The position numbers were made by a program, and so were the translations under genes. 64,000 bases of DNA from Lytechinus pictus (lineage: Eukaryota > Echinodermata > Echinoidea > Temnopleuroida > Toxopneustidae): contig NC_087246.1 of assembly GCF_037042905.1 (NCBI RefSeq), positions 32,044,001 to 32,108,000 on the forward strand, in the 5' to 3' direction. The notes beneath the pieces were generated by a model. That model worked only from the letters and a program-made list of their open reading frames with translations, was not told the origin of the DNA and searched no databases. Shown here piece after piece: positions 12,628 through 26,196 of the stretch (position 1 is its first letter; each line of letters starts with the position of its first letter).

Positions 12628-13871
12628 GCTCTCCATTCATCGGTCACCGTACTTGTTCAAATCTTATCTGCGATATAAAGCAGTTAATCATCTCACTCTA
12701 CAAAGAGAAAACAGTCACATGATTTGATGGGTCTGTAGAATTTTTGTCAAATTTTGAGAATTAGAAACCTCAAATCTCTGTGTTACTCTCTGGAGCGAAA
12801 TTAATGACGTATTCATGTAATTTAATGATTTAAGTTTAATAACCAGTACAAAATTGCAGGCAAAATCTGAAAAAGTAAGGATATGAATATTCATGAACTT
12901 GACAATAACTCTACTGACGTCGTAGATTATAATGACAAAAGCGTTACAACGATGAAAGCTTACTCGCATCCTGTTATAGGGTCAACCTTTCTTTTATTGG
13001 TCGTCATCATACTTTGGCAAAATCATACATTGATCTATTAAACATTTCGTAACAAAGATCTCTAGTTTGTAGCAGACCCTGAATCTTTTGTCCCATTTTA
13101 GAATGAAATGTGTGATGCTTTAATATCTCAATAAAGTTACCATGATTATATCTTTCCATATTAGGCGAAAAAAAAACACCACAAAGTTGAAACTAGCTCA
13201 GCCATTGAATCAGTCGTCAATAGCCTGAAAGTGACCCAAAGGAAATGACCATGCACCGTGATTTTTACCCATTTTTCGAAAAAAAAATGTGACGAAAAAC
13301 ATTGGTTGGTTCATGCTGACGCTTTAAACGAGTTATTTATTTTTAGATAAGAAGCGTAATGCAACTTTTTACCAGTAACTAATGCTCATACCGGAAACGA
13401 AACAACGATGGACCAATAGGTTTTGAAATACGCCAAGTTGCAGTATGTATTATTTGGTAGGATTACCTTAAAAGATGTTTTTACAGAGGTTGTTTCAATG
13501 AGAAAACTACTTTAGGGTGCTTTTTATCGGAAACTTGCGACCTAGTATAATGAGCGAGCCAATTAGCTGGAAAATCAATCTTTCAAATTTTAATCCAAAT
13601 TTTTCAAAACTTAGCCAAGTATATTTCGACATACATTTCGCACTAAAGGAATATACTATTATTGTTACGCTGATTAAAACCCGAGCTTTTATTAAAGGGA
13701 TAGCAATCCCATTCCAAAAAGAAATCAAGAATCCAATGGTTCGAAAATTCATGCATATAGACCTAATACCTGAAATGGTTGAAATGAACAAAATTAAGAG
13801 ATGAATTAATTCTTAAAACCATGGAATCATTTGTTGTCATTCTATTATCTTTCTTTGCATTGGTTGAATTG

Positions 13872-14033
13872 TAGGAGATAGCGCGAACGCAGATCTCCGC
13901 TATCATAAATTGTACGCCCGAGTTCCCCACGTTTGGGGGAATCGCAAGGTTCAGCAAGCCGGAGTGCAATGGCAAGCCTCGCCCTGGGGGTGCATCCTTC
14001 TTGATCAATGCGACCCCTGCGCCAGGTAAGTAT
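13872..14033 (-). ncRNA. U1 snRNA, copy 10 (array consensus)
   Basis: Identical to the array consensus, with standard promoter and 3' box. Confidence 0.96.
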
Positions 14034-15276
14034 GCTCTCCATTCATCGGTCACCGTACTTGATCAAATCTTATCTGCGATATAAAGCAGTTAATCATCTC
14101 ACTCTACAAAGAGAAAACAGTCACATGATTTGATGGGTCTGTAGAATTTTTGTCAAATTTTGAGAATTAGAAACCTCAAATCTCTGTGTTACTCTCTGGA
14201 GCGAAATTAATGACGTATTCATGTAATTTAATGATTTAAGTTTAATAACCAGTACAAAATTGCAGGCAAAATCTGAAAAAGTAAGGATATGAATATTCAT
14301 GAACTTGACAATAACTCTACTGACGTCGTAGATTATAATGACAAAAGCGTTACAACGATGAAAGCTTACTCGCATCCTGTTATAGGGTCAACCTTTCTTT
14401 TATTGGTCGTCATCATACTTTGGCAAAATCATACATTGATCTATTAAATATTTCGTAACAAAGATCTCTAGTTTGTAGCAGACCCTGAATCTTTTGTCCC
14501 ATTTTAGAATGAAATGTGTGATGCTTTAATATCTCAATAAAGTTACCATGATTATATCTTTCTATATTAGGCGAAAAAAAAACACCACAAAGTTGAAACT
14601 AGCTCAGCCATTGAATCAGTCGTCAATAGCCTGAAAGTGACCCAAAGGAAATGACCATGCACCGTGATTTTTACCCATTTTTCGAAAAAAAATGTGACGA
14701 AAAACATTGGTTGGTTCATGCTGACGCTTTAAACGAGTTATTTATTTTTAGATAAGAAGCGTAATGCAACTTTTTACCAGTAACTAATGCTCATACCGGA
14801 AACGAAACAACGATGGACCAATAGGTTTTGAAATACGCCAAGTTGCAGTATGTATTATTTGGTAGGATTACCTTAAAAGATGTTTTTACAGAGGTTGTTT
14901 CAATGAGAAAACTACTTTAGGGTGCTTTTTATCGGAAACTTGCGACCTAGTATAATGAGCGAGCCAATTAGCTGGAAAATCAATCTTTCAAATTTTAATC
15001 AAAATTTTTCAAAACTTAGCCAAGTATATTTCGACATACATTTCGCACTAAAGGAATATACTATTATTGTTACGCTGATTAAAACCCGAGCTTTTATTAA
15101 AGGGATAGCAATCCCATTCCAAAAAGAAATCAAGAATCCAATGGTTCGAAAATTCATGCATATAGACCTAATACCTGAAATGGTTGAAATGAACAAAATT
15201 AAGAGATGAATTAATTCTTAAAACCATGGAATCATTTGTTGTCATTCTATTATCTTTCTTTGCATTGGTTGAATTG

Positions 15277-15438
15277 TAGGAGATAGCGCGAACGCAGATC
15301 TCCGCTATCATAAATTGTACGCCCGAGTTCCCCACGTTTGGGGGAATCGCAAGGTTCAGCAAGCCGGAGTGCAATGGCAAGCCTCGCCCTGGGGGTGCAT
15401 CCTTCTTGATCAATGCGACCCCTGCGCCAGGTAAGTAT
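15277..15438 (-). ncRNA. U1 snRNA, copy 11 (array consensus)
   Basis: Identical to the array consensus, with standard promoter and 3' box. Confidence 0.96.
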
Positions 15439-16683
15439 GCTCTCCATTCATCGGTCACCGTACTTGATCAAATCTTATCTGCGATATAAAGCAGTTAATC
15501 ATCTCACTCTACAAAGAGAAAACAGTCACATGATTTGATGGGTCTGTAGAATTTTTGTCAAATTTTGAGAATTAGAAACCTCAAATCTCTGTGTTACTCT
15601 CTGGAGCGAAATTAATGACGTATTCATGTAATTTAATGATTTAAGTTTAATAACCAGTACAAAATTGCAGGCAAAATCTGAAAAAGTAAGGATATGAATA
15701 TTCATGAACTTGACAATAACTCTACTGACGTCGTAGATTATAATGACAAAAGCGTTACAACGATGAAAGCTTACTCGCATCCTGTTATAGGGTCAACCTT
15801 TCTTTTATTGGTCATCATCATACTTTGGCAAAATCATACATTGATCTATTAAATATTTCGTAACAAAGATCTCTAGTTTGTAGCAGACCCTGAATCTTTT
15901 GTCCCATTTTAGAATGAAATGTGTGATGCTTTAATATCTCAATAAAGTTACCATGATTATATCTTTCCATATTAAGCCAAAAAAAAAAACACCACAAAGT
16001 TGAAACTAGCTCAGCCATTGAATCAGTCGTCAATAGCCTGAAAGTGACCCAAAGGAAATGACCATGCACCGTGATTTTTACCCATTTTTTGAAAAAAAAT
16101 GTGACGAAAAACATTGGTTGGTTCATGCTGACGCTTTAAACGAGTTATTTATTTTTAGATAAGAAGCGTTATGCAACTTTTTACCAGTAACTAATGCTCA
16201 TACCGGAAACGAAACAACGATGGACCAATAGGTTTTGAAATACGCCAAGTTGCAGTATGTATTATTTGGTAGGATTACCTTAAAAGATGTTTTTACAGAG
16301 GTTGTTTTAATGAGAAAACTACTTTAGGGTGCTTTTTATCGGAAACTTGCGACCTAGTATAATGAGCGAGCCAATTAGCTGGAAAATCAATCTTTCAAAT
16401 TTTAATCCAAATCTTTCAAAACTTAGCCAAGTATATTTCGACATACATTTCGCACTAAAGGAATATACTATTATTGTTACGCTGATTAAAACCCGAGCTT
16501 TTATTAAAGGGATAGCAATCCCATTCCAAAAAGAAATCAAGAATCCAATGGTTCGAAAATTCATGCATATAGACCTAATACCTGAAATGGTTGAAATGAA
16601 CAAAATTAAGAGATGAATTAATTCTTAAAACCATGGAATCATTTGTTGTCATTCTATTATCTTTCTTTGCATTGGTTGAATTG

Positions 16684-16845
16684 TAGGAGATAGCGCGAAC
16701 GCAGATCTCCGCTATCATAAATTGTACGCCCGAGTTCCCCACGTTTGGGGGAATCTCAAGGTTCAGCAAGCCGGAGTGCAATGGCAAGCCTCGCCCTGGG
16801 GGTGCATCCTTCTTGATCAATGCGACCCCTGCGCCAGGTAAGTAT
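16684..16845 (-). ncRNA. U1 snRNA, copy 12 (C90A variant)
   Basis: Full length. C90A (position 16756) lies at the base of stem-loop III and should break one C-G pair. The same change is found only in the adjacent copy 13, which also shares the CTTGTTCAAA promoter variant, so the two units descend from one recent duplication. Confidence 0.95.
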
Positions 16846-18090
16846 GCTCTCCATTCATCGGTCACCGTACTTGTTCAAATCTTATCTGCGATATAAAGCA
16901 GTTAATCATCTCACTCTACAAAGAGAAAACAGTCACATGATTTGATGGGTCTGTAGAATTTTTGTCAAATTTTGAGAATTAGAAACCTCAAATCTCTGTG
17001 TTACTCTCTGGAGCGAAATTAATGACGTATTCATGTAATTTAATGATTTAAGTTTAATAACCAGTACAAAATTGCAGGCAAAATCTGAAAAAGTAAGGAT
17101 ATGAATATTCATGAACTTGACAATAACTCTACTGACGTCGTAGATTATAATGACAAAAGCGTTACAACGATGAAAGCTTACTCGCATCCTGTTATAGGGT
17201 CAACCTTTCTTTTATTGGTCGTCATCATACTTTGGCAAAATCATACATTGATCTATTAAATATTTCGTAACAAAGATCTGTAGTTTGTAGCAGACCCTGA
17301 ATCTTTTGTCCCATTTTAGAATGAAATGTGTGATGCTTTAATATCTCAATAAAGTTACCATGATTATATCTTTCCATATTAAGCCAAAAAAAAAAACACC
17401 ACAAAGTTGAAACTAGCTCAGCCATTGATTCAGTCGTCAATAGCCTGAAAGTGACCCAAAGGAAATGACCATGCACCGTGATTTTTACCCATTTTTTGAA
17501 AAAAAATGTGACGAAAAACATTGGTTGGTTCATGCTGACGCTTTAAACGAGTTATTTATTTTTAGATAAGAAGCGTAATGCAACTTTTTACCAGTAACTA
17601 ATGCTCATACCGGAAACGAAACAACGATGGACCAATAGGTTTTGAAATACGCCAAGTTGCAGTATGTATTATTTGGTAGGATTACCTTAAAAGATGTTTT
17701 TACAGAGGTTGTTTCAATGAGAAAACTACTTTAGGGTGCTTTTTATCGGAAACTTGCGACCTAGTATAATGAGCGAGCCAATTAGCTGGAAAATCAATCT
17801 TTCAAATTTTAATCCAAATCTTTCAAAACTTAGCCAAGTATATTTCGACATACATTTCGCACTAAAGGAATATACTATTATTGTTACGCTGATTAAAACC
17901 CGAGCTTTTATTAAAGGGATAGCAATCCCATTCCAAAAAGAAATCAAGAATCCAATGGTTCGAAAATTCATGCATATAGACCTAATACCTGAAATGGTTG
18001 AAATGAACAAAATTAAGAGATGAATTAATTCTTAAAACCATGGAATCATTTGTTGTCATTCTATTATCTTTCTTTGCATTGGTTGAATTG

Positions 18091-18252
18091 TAGGAGATAG
18101 CGCGAACGCAGATCTCCGCTATCATAAATTGTACGCCCGAGTTCCCCACGTTTGGGGGAATCTCAAGGTTCAGCAAGCCGGAGTGCAATGGCAAGCCTCG
18201 CCCTGGGGGTGCATCCTTCTTGATCAATGCGACCCCTGCGCCAGGTAAGTAT
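18091..18252 (-). ncRNA. U1 snRNA, copy 13 (C90A variant)
   Basis: Full length with C90A (position 18163), identical to copy 12. The unit lengths on both sides (1,407 bp) are also identical. Confidence 0.95.
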
Positions 18253-19495
18253 GCTCTCCATTCATCGGTCACCGTACTTGTTCAAATCTTATCTGCGATA
18301 TAAAGCAGTTAATCATCTCACTCTACAAAGAGAAAACAGTCACATGATTTGATGGGTCTGTAGAATTTTTGTCAAATTTTGAGAATTAGAAACCTCAAAT
18401 CTCTGTGTTACTCTCTGGAGCGAAATTAATGACGTATTCATGTAATTTAATGATTTAAGTTTAATAACCAGTACAAAATTGCAGGCAAAATCTGAAAAAG
18501 TAAGGATATGAATATTCATGAACTTGACAATAACTCTACTGACGTCGTAGATTATAATGACAAAAGCGTTACAACGATGAAAGCTTACTCGCATCCTGTT
18601 ATAGGGTCAACCTTTCTTTTATTGGTCGTCATCATACTTTGGCAAAATCATACATTGATCTATTAAATATTTCGTAACAAAGATCTGTAGTTTGTAGCAG
18701 ACCCTGAATCTTTTGTCCCATTTTAGAATGAAATGTGTGATGCTTTAATATCTCAATAAAGTTACCATGATTATATCTTTCCATATTAGGCGAAAAAAAA
18801 ACACCACAAAGTTGAAACTAGCTCAGCCATTGAATCAGTCGTCAATAGCCTGAAAGTGACCCAAAGGAAATGACCATGCACCGTGATTTTTACCCATTTT
18901 TTGAAAAAAAATGTGACGAAAAACATTGGTTGGTTCATGCTGACGCTTTTAACGAGTTATTTATTTTTAGATAAGAAGCGTAATGCAACTTTTTACCAGT
19001 AACTAATGCTCATACCGGAAACGAAACAACGATGGACCAATAGGTTTTGAAATACGCCAAGTTGCAGTATGTATTATTTGGTAGGATTACCTTAAAAGAT
19101 GTTTTTACAGAGGTTGTTTCAATGAGAAAACTACTTTAGGGTGCTTTTTATCGGAAACTTGCGACCTAGTATAATGAGCGAGCCAATTAGCTGGAAAATC
19201 AATCTTTCAAATTTTAATCCAAATCTTTCAAAACTTAGCCAAGTATATTTCGACATACATTTCGCACTAAAGGAATATACTATTATTGTTACGCTGATTA
19301 AAACCCGAGCTTTTATTAAAGGGATAGCAATCCCATTCCAAAAAGAAATGAAGAATCCAATGGTTCGAAAATTCATGCATATAGACCTAATACCTGAAAT
19401 GGTTGAAATGAACAAAATTAAGAGATGAATTAATTCTTAAAACCATGGAATCATTTGTTGTCATTCTATTATCTTTCTTTGCATTGGTTGAATTG

Positions 19496-19657
19496 TAGGA
19501 GATAGCGCGAACGCAGATCTCCGCTATCATAAATTGTACGCCCGAGTTCCCCACGTTTGGGGGAATCGCAAGGTTCAGCAAGCCGGAGTGCAATGGCAAG
19601 CCTCGCCCTGGGGGTGCATCCTTCTTGATCAATGCGACCCCTGCGCCAGGTAAGTAT
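19496..19657 (-). ncRNA. U1 snRNA, copy 14 (array consensus)
   Basis: Identical to the array consensus. The upstream spacer has small changes near 19891-19905 (GCTAAATCTAAAAAATAAGG) that are unique to this unit. Confidence 0.96.
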
Positions 19658-20901
19658 GCTCTCCATTCATCGGTCACCGTACTTGATCAAATCTTATCTG
19701 CGATATAAAGCAGTTAATCATCTCACTCTACAAAGAGAAAACAGTCACATGATTTGATGGGTCTGTAGAATTTTTGTCAAATTTTGAGAATTAGAAACCT
19801 CAAATCTCTGTGTTACTCTCTGGAGCGAAATTAATGACGTATTCATGTAATTTAATGATTTAAGTTTAATAACCAGTACAAAATTGCAGGCTAAATCTAA
19901 AAAATAAGGATATGAATATTCATGAACTTGACAATAACTCTACTGACGTCGTAGATTATAATGACAAAAGCGTTACAACGATGAAAGCTTACTCGCATCC
20001 TGTTATAGGGTCAACCTTTCTTTTATTGGTCGTCATCATACTTTGGCAAAATCATACATTGATCTATTAAATATTTCGTAACAAAGATCTCTAGTTTGTA
20101 GCAGACCCTGAATCTTTTGTCCCATTTTAGAATGAAATGTGTAATGCTTTAATATCTCAATAAAGTTACCATGATTACATCTTTCCATATTAGGCGAAAA
20201 AAAAAAACACCACAAAGTTGAAACTAGCTCAGCCATTGAATCAGTCGTCAATAGCCTGAAAGTGACCCAAAGGAAATGACCATGCACCGTGATTTTTACC
20301 CATTTTTCGAAAAGAAATGTGACGAAAAACATTGGTTGGTTCATGCTGACGCTTTAAACGAGTTATTTATTTTTAGATAAGAAGCGTAATGCAACTTTTT
20401 ACCAGTAACTAATGCTCATACCGGAAACGAAACAACGATGGACCAATAGGTTTTGAAATACGCCAAGTTGCAGTATGTATTATTTGGTAGGATTACCTTA
20501 AAAGATGTTTTTACAGAGGTTGTTTCAATGAGAAAACTACTTTAGGGTGCTTTTTATCGGAAACTTGCGACCTAGTATAATGAGCGAGCCAATTAGCTGG
20601 AAAATCAATCTTTCAAATTTTAATCCAAATCTTTCAAAACTTAGCCAAGTATATTTCGACATACATTTCGCACTAAAGGAATATACTATTATTGTTACGC
20701 TGATTAAAACCCGAGCTTTTATTAAAGGGATAGCAATCCCATTCCAAAAAGAAATCAAGAATCCAATGGTTCGAAAATTCATGCATATAGACCTAATACC
20801 TGAAATGGTTGAAATGAACAAAATTAAGAGATGAATTAATTCTTAAAACCATGGAATCATTTGTTGTCATTCTATTATCTTTCTTTGCATTGGTTGAATT
20901 G

Positions 20902-21063
20902 TAGGAGATAGCGCGAACGCAGATCTCCTCTATCATAAATTGTACGCCCGAGTTCCCCAAGTTTGGGGGAATCGCAAGGTTCAGCAAGCCGGAGTGCAAT
21001 GGCAAGCCTCGCCCTGGGGGTGCATCCTTCTTGATCAATGCGACCCCTGCGCCAGGTAAGTAT
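20902..21063 (-). ncRNA. U1 snRNA, copy 15 (G104U, C135A variant)
   Basis: Full length with two changes: G104U (position 20960) at the loop side of stem-loop III and C135A (position 20929) between the Sm site and stem-loop IV. C135A recurs in copy 18, suggesting exchange or a shared ancestor between these units. Confidence 0.94.
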
Positions 21064-22312
21064 GCTCTCCATTCATCGGTCACCGTACTTGATCAAATCT
21101 TATCTGCGATATAAAGCAGTTAATCATCTCACTCTACAAAGAGAAAACAGTCACATGATTTGATGGGTCTGTAGAATTTTTGTCAAATTTTGAGAATTAG
21201 AAACCTCAAATCTCTGTGTTACTCTCTGGAGCGAAATTAATGACGTATTCATGTAATTTAATGATTTAAGTTTAATAACCAGTACAAAATTGCAGGCAAA
21301 ATCTGAAAAAGTAAGGATATGAATATTTATGAACTTGACAATAACTCTACTGACGTCGTAGATTATAATGACAAAAGCGTTACAACGATGAAAGCTTACT
21401 CGCATCCTGTTATAGGGTCAACCTTTCTTTTATTGGTCGTCATCATACTTTGGCAAAATCATACATTGATCTATTAAATATTTCGTAACAAAGATCTCTA
21501 GTTTGTAGCAGACCCTGAATCTTTTGTCCCATTTTAGAATGAAATGTGTGATGCTTTAATATCTCAATAAAGTTACCATGATTATATCTTTCCATATTAA
21601 GCCAAAAAAAAAACACCACAAAGTTGAAACTAGCTCAGCCATTGAATCAGTCGTCAATAGCCTGAAAGTGACCCAAAGGAAATGACCATGCACCGTGATT
21701 TTTACCCATTTTTCGAAAAGAAATGTGACGAAAAACATTGGTTGGTTCATGCTGACGCTTTAAACGAGTTATTTATTTTTAGATAAGAAGCGTAATGCAA
21801 CTTTTTACCAGTAACTAATGCTCATACCGGAAACGAAACAACGATGGACCAATAGGTTTTAAAATACGCCAAGTTGCAGTATGTATTATTTGGAAGGATT
21901 ACCTTAAAAGATGTTTTTTCAGACGTTGTTTCAATGAGAAAACTATTTTTAGGGTGCTTTTTATCGGAAACTTGCAACCTAGTATAATGAGCGAGCCAAT
22001 TAGCTGGAAAATCAATCTTTCAAATTTTAATCCAAATCTTTCAAAACTTAGCCAAGTATATTTCGACATACATTTCGCACTAAAGGAATATACTATTATT
22101 GTTACGCTGATTAAAACCCTAGCTTTTATTAAAGGGATAGCAATCCCTTTCCAAAAAGAAATCAAGAATCCAATGGTTCGAAAATTCATGCATATAGACA
22201 TAATACCTGAAATGGTTGAAATGAACAAAATTAAGAGATGAATTAATTCTTAAAACCATGGAATCATTTGTTGTCATTCTATTATCTTTCTTTGCATTGG
22301 TTGAATTGTATA

Positions 22313-22474
22313 TAGGAGATAGCGCGAACGCAGATCTCCGCTATCATAAATTGTACGCCCGAGTTCCCCACGTTTGGGGGAATCGCAAGGTTCAGCAAGC
22401 CGGAGTGCAATGGCAAGCCTCGCCCTGGGGGTGCATCCTTCTTGATCAATGCGACCCCTGCGCCAGGTAAGTAT
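22313..22474 (-). ncRNA. U1 snRNA, copy 16 (array consensus, altered 3' flank)
   Basis: The 162-nt gene is consensus. An extra four bases (plus strand TGTATATAGG instead of TGTAGG, near 22309-22314) sit at the very 3' end, moving the 3' box from 15 to 19 nt downstream, or extending the gene by four nucleotides. Confidence 0.94.
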
Positions 22475-23719
22475 GCTCTCCATTCATCGGTCACCGTACT
22501 TGATCAAATCTTATCTGCGATATAAAGCAGTTAATCATCTCACTCTACAAAGAGAAAACAGTCACATGATTTGATGGGTCTGTAGAATTTTTGTCAAATT
22601 TTGAGAATTAGAAACCTCAAATCTCTGTGTTACTCTCTGGAGCGAAATTAATGACGTATTCATGTAATTTAATGATTTAAGTTTAATAACCAGTACAAAA
22701 TTGCAGGCAAAATCTGAAAAAGTAAGGATATGAATATTCATGAACTTGACAATAACTCTACTGACGTCGTAGATTATAATGACAAAAGCGTTACAACGAT
22801 GAAAGCTTACTCGCATCCTGTTATAGGGTCAACCTTTCTTTTATTGGTCGTCATCATACTTTGGCAAAATCATACATTGATCTATTAAATATTTCGTAAC
22901 AAAGATCTCTAGTTTGTAGCAGACCCTGAATCTTTTGTCCCATTTTAGAATGAAATGTGTGATGCTTTAATATCTCAATAAAGTTACCATGATTATATCT
23001 TTCCATATTAGGCGAAAAAAAAAAACACCACAAAGTTGAAACTAGCTCAGCCATTGAATCAGTCGTCAATAGCCAGAAAGTGACCCAAAGGAAATGACCA
23101 TGCACCGTGATTTTTACCCATTTTTCGAAAAAAAATGTGACGAAAAACATTGGTTGGTTCATGCTGACGCTTTAAACGAGTTATTTATTTTTAGATAAGA
23201 AGCGTAATGCAACTTTTTACCAGTAACTAATGCTCATACCGGAAACGAAACAACGATGGACCAATAGGTTTTGAAATACGCCAAGTTGCAGTATGTATTA
23301 TTTGGTAGGATTACCTTAAAAGATGTTTTTACAGAGGTTGTTTTAATGAGAAAACTACTTTAGGGTGCTTTTTATCGGAAACTTGCGACCTAGTATAATG
23401 AGCGAGCCAATTAGCTGGAAAATCAATCTTTCAAATTTTAATCCAAATCTTTCAAAACTTAGCCAAGTATATTTCGACATACATTTCGCACTAAAGGAAT
23501 ATACTATTATTGTTACGCTGATTAAAACCCTAGCTTTTATTAAAGGGATAGCAATCCCATTCCAAAAAGAAATCAAGAATCCAATGGTTCGAAAATTCAT
23601 GCATATAGACCTAATACCTGAAATGGTTGAAATGAACAAAATTAAGAGATGAATTAATTCTTAAAACCATGGAATCATTTGTTGTCATTCTATTATCTTT
23701 CTTTGCATTGGTTGAATTG

Positions 23720-23881
23720 TAGGAGATAGCGCGAACGCAGATCTCCGCTATCATAAATTGTACGCCCGAGTTCCCCACGTTTGGGGGAATCGCAAGGTTC
23801 AGCAAGCCGGAGTGCAATGGCAAGCCTCGCCCTGGGGGTGCATCCTTCTTGATCAATGCGACCCCTGCGCCAGGTAAGTAT
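23720..23881 (-). ncRNA. U1 snRNA, copy 17 (array consensus)
   Basis: Identical to the array consensus. Promoter has GAAAATAGTC next to the E-box-like TCACATGA, which is itself intact. Confidence 0.96.
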
Positions 23882-25126
23882 GCTCTCCATTCATCGGTCA
23901 CCGTACTTGATCAAATCTTATCTGCGATATAAAGCAGTTAATCATCTCACTCTACAAAGAGAAAATAGTCACATGATTTGATGGGTCTGTAGAATTTTTG
24001 TCAAATTTTGAGAATTAGAAACCTCAAATCTCTGTGTTACTCTCTGGAGCGAAATTAATGACGTATTCATGTAATTTAATGATTTAAGTTTAATAACCAG
24101 TACAAAATTGCAGGCAAAATCTGAAAAAGTAAGGATATGAATATTCATGAACTTGACAATAACTCTACTGACGTCGTAGATTATAATGACAAAAGCGTTA
24201 CAACGATGAAAGCTTACTCGCATCCTGTTATAGGGTCAACCTTTCTTTTATTGGTCGTCATCATACTTTGGCAAAATCATACATTGATCTATTAAATATT
24301 TCGTAACAAAGATCTCTAGTTTGTAGCAGACCCTGAATCTTTTGTCCCATTTTAGAATGAAATGTGTGATGCTTTAATATCTCAATAAAGTTACCATGAT
24401 TATATCTTTCCATATTAAGCGAAAAAAAAAAACACCACAAAGTTGAAACTAGCTCAGCCATTGAATCAGTCGTCAATAGCCAGAAAGTGACCCAAAGGAA
24501 ATGACCATGCACCGTGATTTTTACCCATTTTTCGAAAAAAAATGTGACGAAAAACATTGGTTGGTTCATGCTGACGCTTTAAACGAGTTATTTATTTTTA
24601 GATAAGAAGCGTAATGCAACTTTTTACCAGTAACTAATGCTCATACCGGAAACGAAACAACGATGGACCAATAGGTTTTGAAATACGCCAAGTTGCAGTA
24701 TGTATTATTTGGTAGTATTACCTTAAAAGATGTTTTTACAGAGGTTGTTTTAATGAGAAAACTACTTTAGGGTGCTTTTTATCGGAAACTTGCGACCTAG
24801 TATAATGAGCGAGCCAATTAGCTTGAAAATCAATCTTTCAAATTTTAATCCAAATCTTTCAAAACTTAGCCAAGTATATTTCGACATACATTTCGCACTA
24901 AAGGAATATACTATTATTGTTACGCTGATTAAAACCCGAGCTTTTATTAAAGGGATAGCAATCCCATTCCAAAAAGAAATCAAGAATCCAATGGTTCGAA
25001 AATTCATGCATATAGACCTAATACCTGAAATGGTTGAAATGAACAAAATTAAGAGATGAATTAATTCTTAAAACCATGGAATCATTTGTTGTCATTCTAT
25101 TATCTTTCTTTGCATTGGTTGAATTG

Positions 25127-25288
25127 TAGGAGATAGCGCGAACGCAGATCTCCTCTATCATAAATTGTACGCCCGAGTTCCCCACGTTTGGGCGAATCGC
25201 AAGGTTCAGCAAGCCGGAGTGCAATGGCAAGCCTCGCCCTGGGGGTGCATCCTTCCTGATCAATGCGACCCCTGCGCCAGGTAAGTAT
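25127..25288 (-). ncRNA. U1 snRNA, copy 18 (A33G, C96G, C135A variant)
   Basis: The most divergent complete copy: A33G (25256) at the variable position of the U1-70K loop AUCANGAA, C96G (25193) in stem-loop III, and C135A (25154) shared with copy 15. C96G should break a stem pair. Splice-site pairing region, U1A loop and Sm site are intact. It is the last copy of the homogeneous core. Confidence 0.93.
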
Positions 25289-26052
25289 GCTCTCCATTCA
25301 TCGGTCACCGTACTTGATCAAATCTTATCTGCGATATAAAGCAGTTAATCATCTCACTCTACAAAGAGAAAACAGTCACATGATTTGATGGGTCTGTAGA
25401 ATTTTTGTCAAATTTTGAGAATTAGAAACCTCAAATCTCTGTGTTACTCTCTGGAGCGAAATTAATGACGTATTCATGTAATTTAATGATTTAAGTTTAA
25501 TAACCAGTACAAAATTGCAGGCAAAATCTGAAAAAGTAAGGATATGAATATTCATGAACTTGACAATAACTCTACTGACGTCGTAGATTATAATGACAAA
25601 AGCGTTACAACGATGAAAGCTTACTCGCATCCTGTTATAGGGTCAACCTTTCTTTTATTGGTCGTCATCATACTTTGGCAAAATCATACATTGATCTATT
25701 AAATATTTCGTAACAAAGATCTCTAGTTTGTAGCAGACCCTGAATCTTTTGTCCCATTTTAGAATGAAATGTGTGATGCTTTAATATCTCAATAAAGTTA
25801 CCATGATTATATCTTTCCATATTAGGCGAAAAAAAAACACCACAAAGTTGAAACTAGCTCAGCCATTGAATCAGTCGTCAATAGCCTGAAAGTGACCCAA
25901 AGGAAATGACCATGCACCGTGATTTTTACCCATTTTTCGAAAAGAAATGTGACGAAAAACATTGGTTGGTTCATGCTGACGCTTTAAACGAGTTATTTAT
26001 TTTTAGTTAAGAAGCGTAATGCAACTTTTTACCAGTAACTAATGTTCATACC

Positions 26053-26196
26053 ACTTCCGGTAGGAAGTAATTCCTTAAAAAGCTGTGTGCGCTATGAACG
26101 CCTAGCTTAGCCGGGTAATATAGGAGCGCCTTGAGCACCTAACAAGGTGGATATGTGCGCAATATAAATACCCTATATTATTATTATTATTATATT
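26053..26196 (+). mobile_element. SINE-like insertion with (ATT)n tail, copy A
   Basis: A 144-bp insertion in the spacer interrupts TCATACC|GGAAACG, which is continuous in core units. It is flanked by a 5-bp direct repeat ATACC (26048-26052 and 26197-26201), a target-site duplication. It ends in AATATAAATACCC followed by a run of ATT triplets. That tail resembles the ends of the SINE at 36271-36540, so it is probably a 5'-truncated SINE. No A or B box of an RNA polymerase III promoter was found inside it. Confidence 0.75.

Larger units (their letters stand above)
8459..13285 (-). repeat. Four-unit higher-order block, second copy
   Basis: Counterpart of the block at 2834-7660, displaced by about 5,625 bp (four units), identified by seven shared private variants. 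Contains U1 copies 6-9. Confidence 0.7.
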
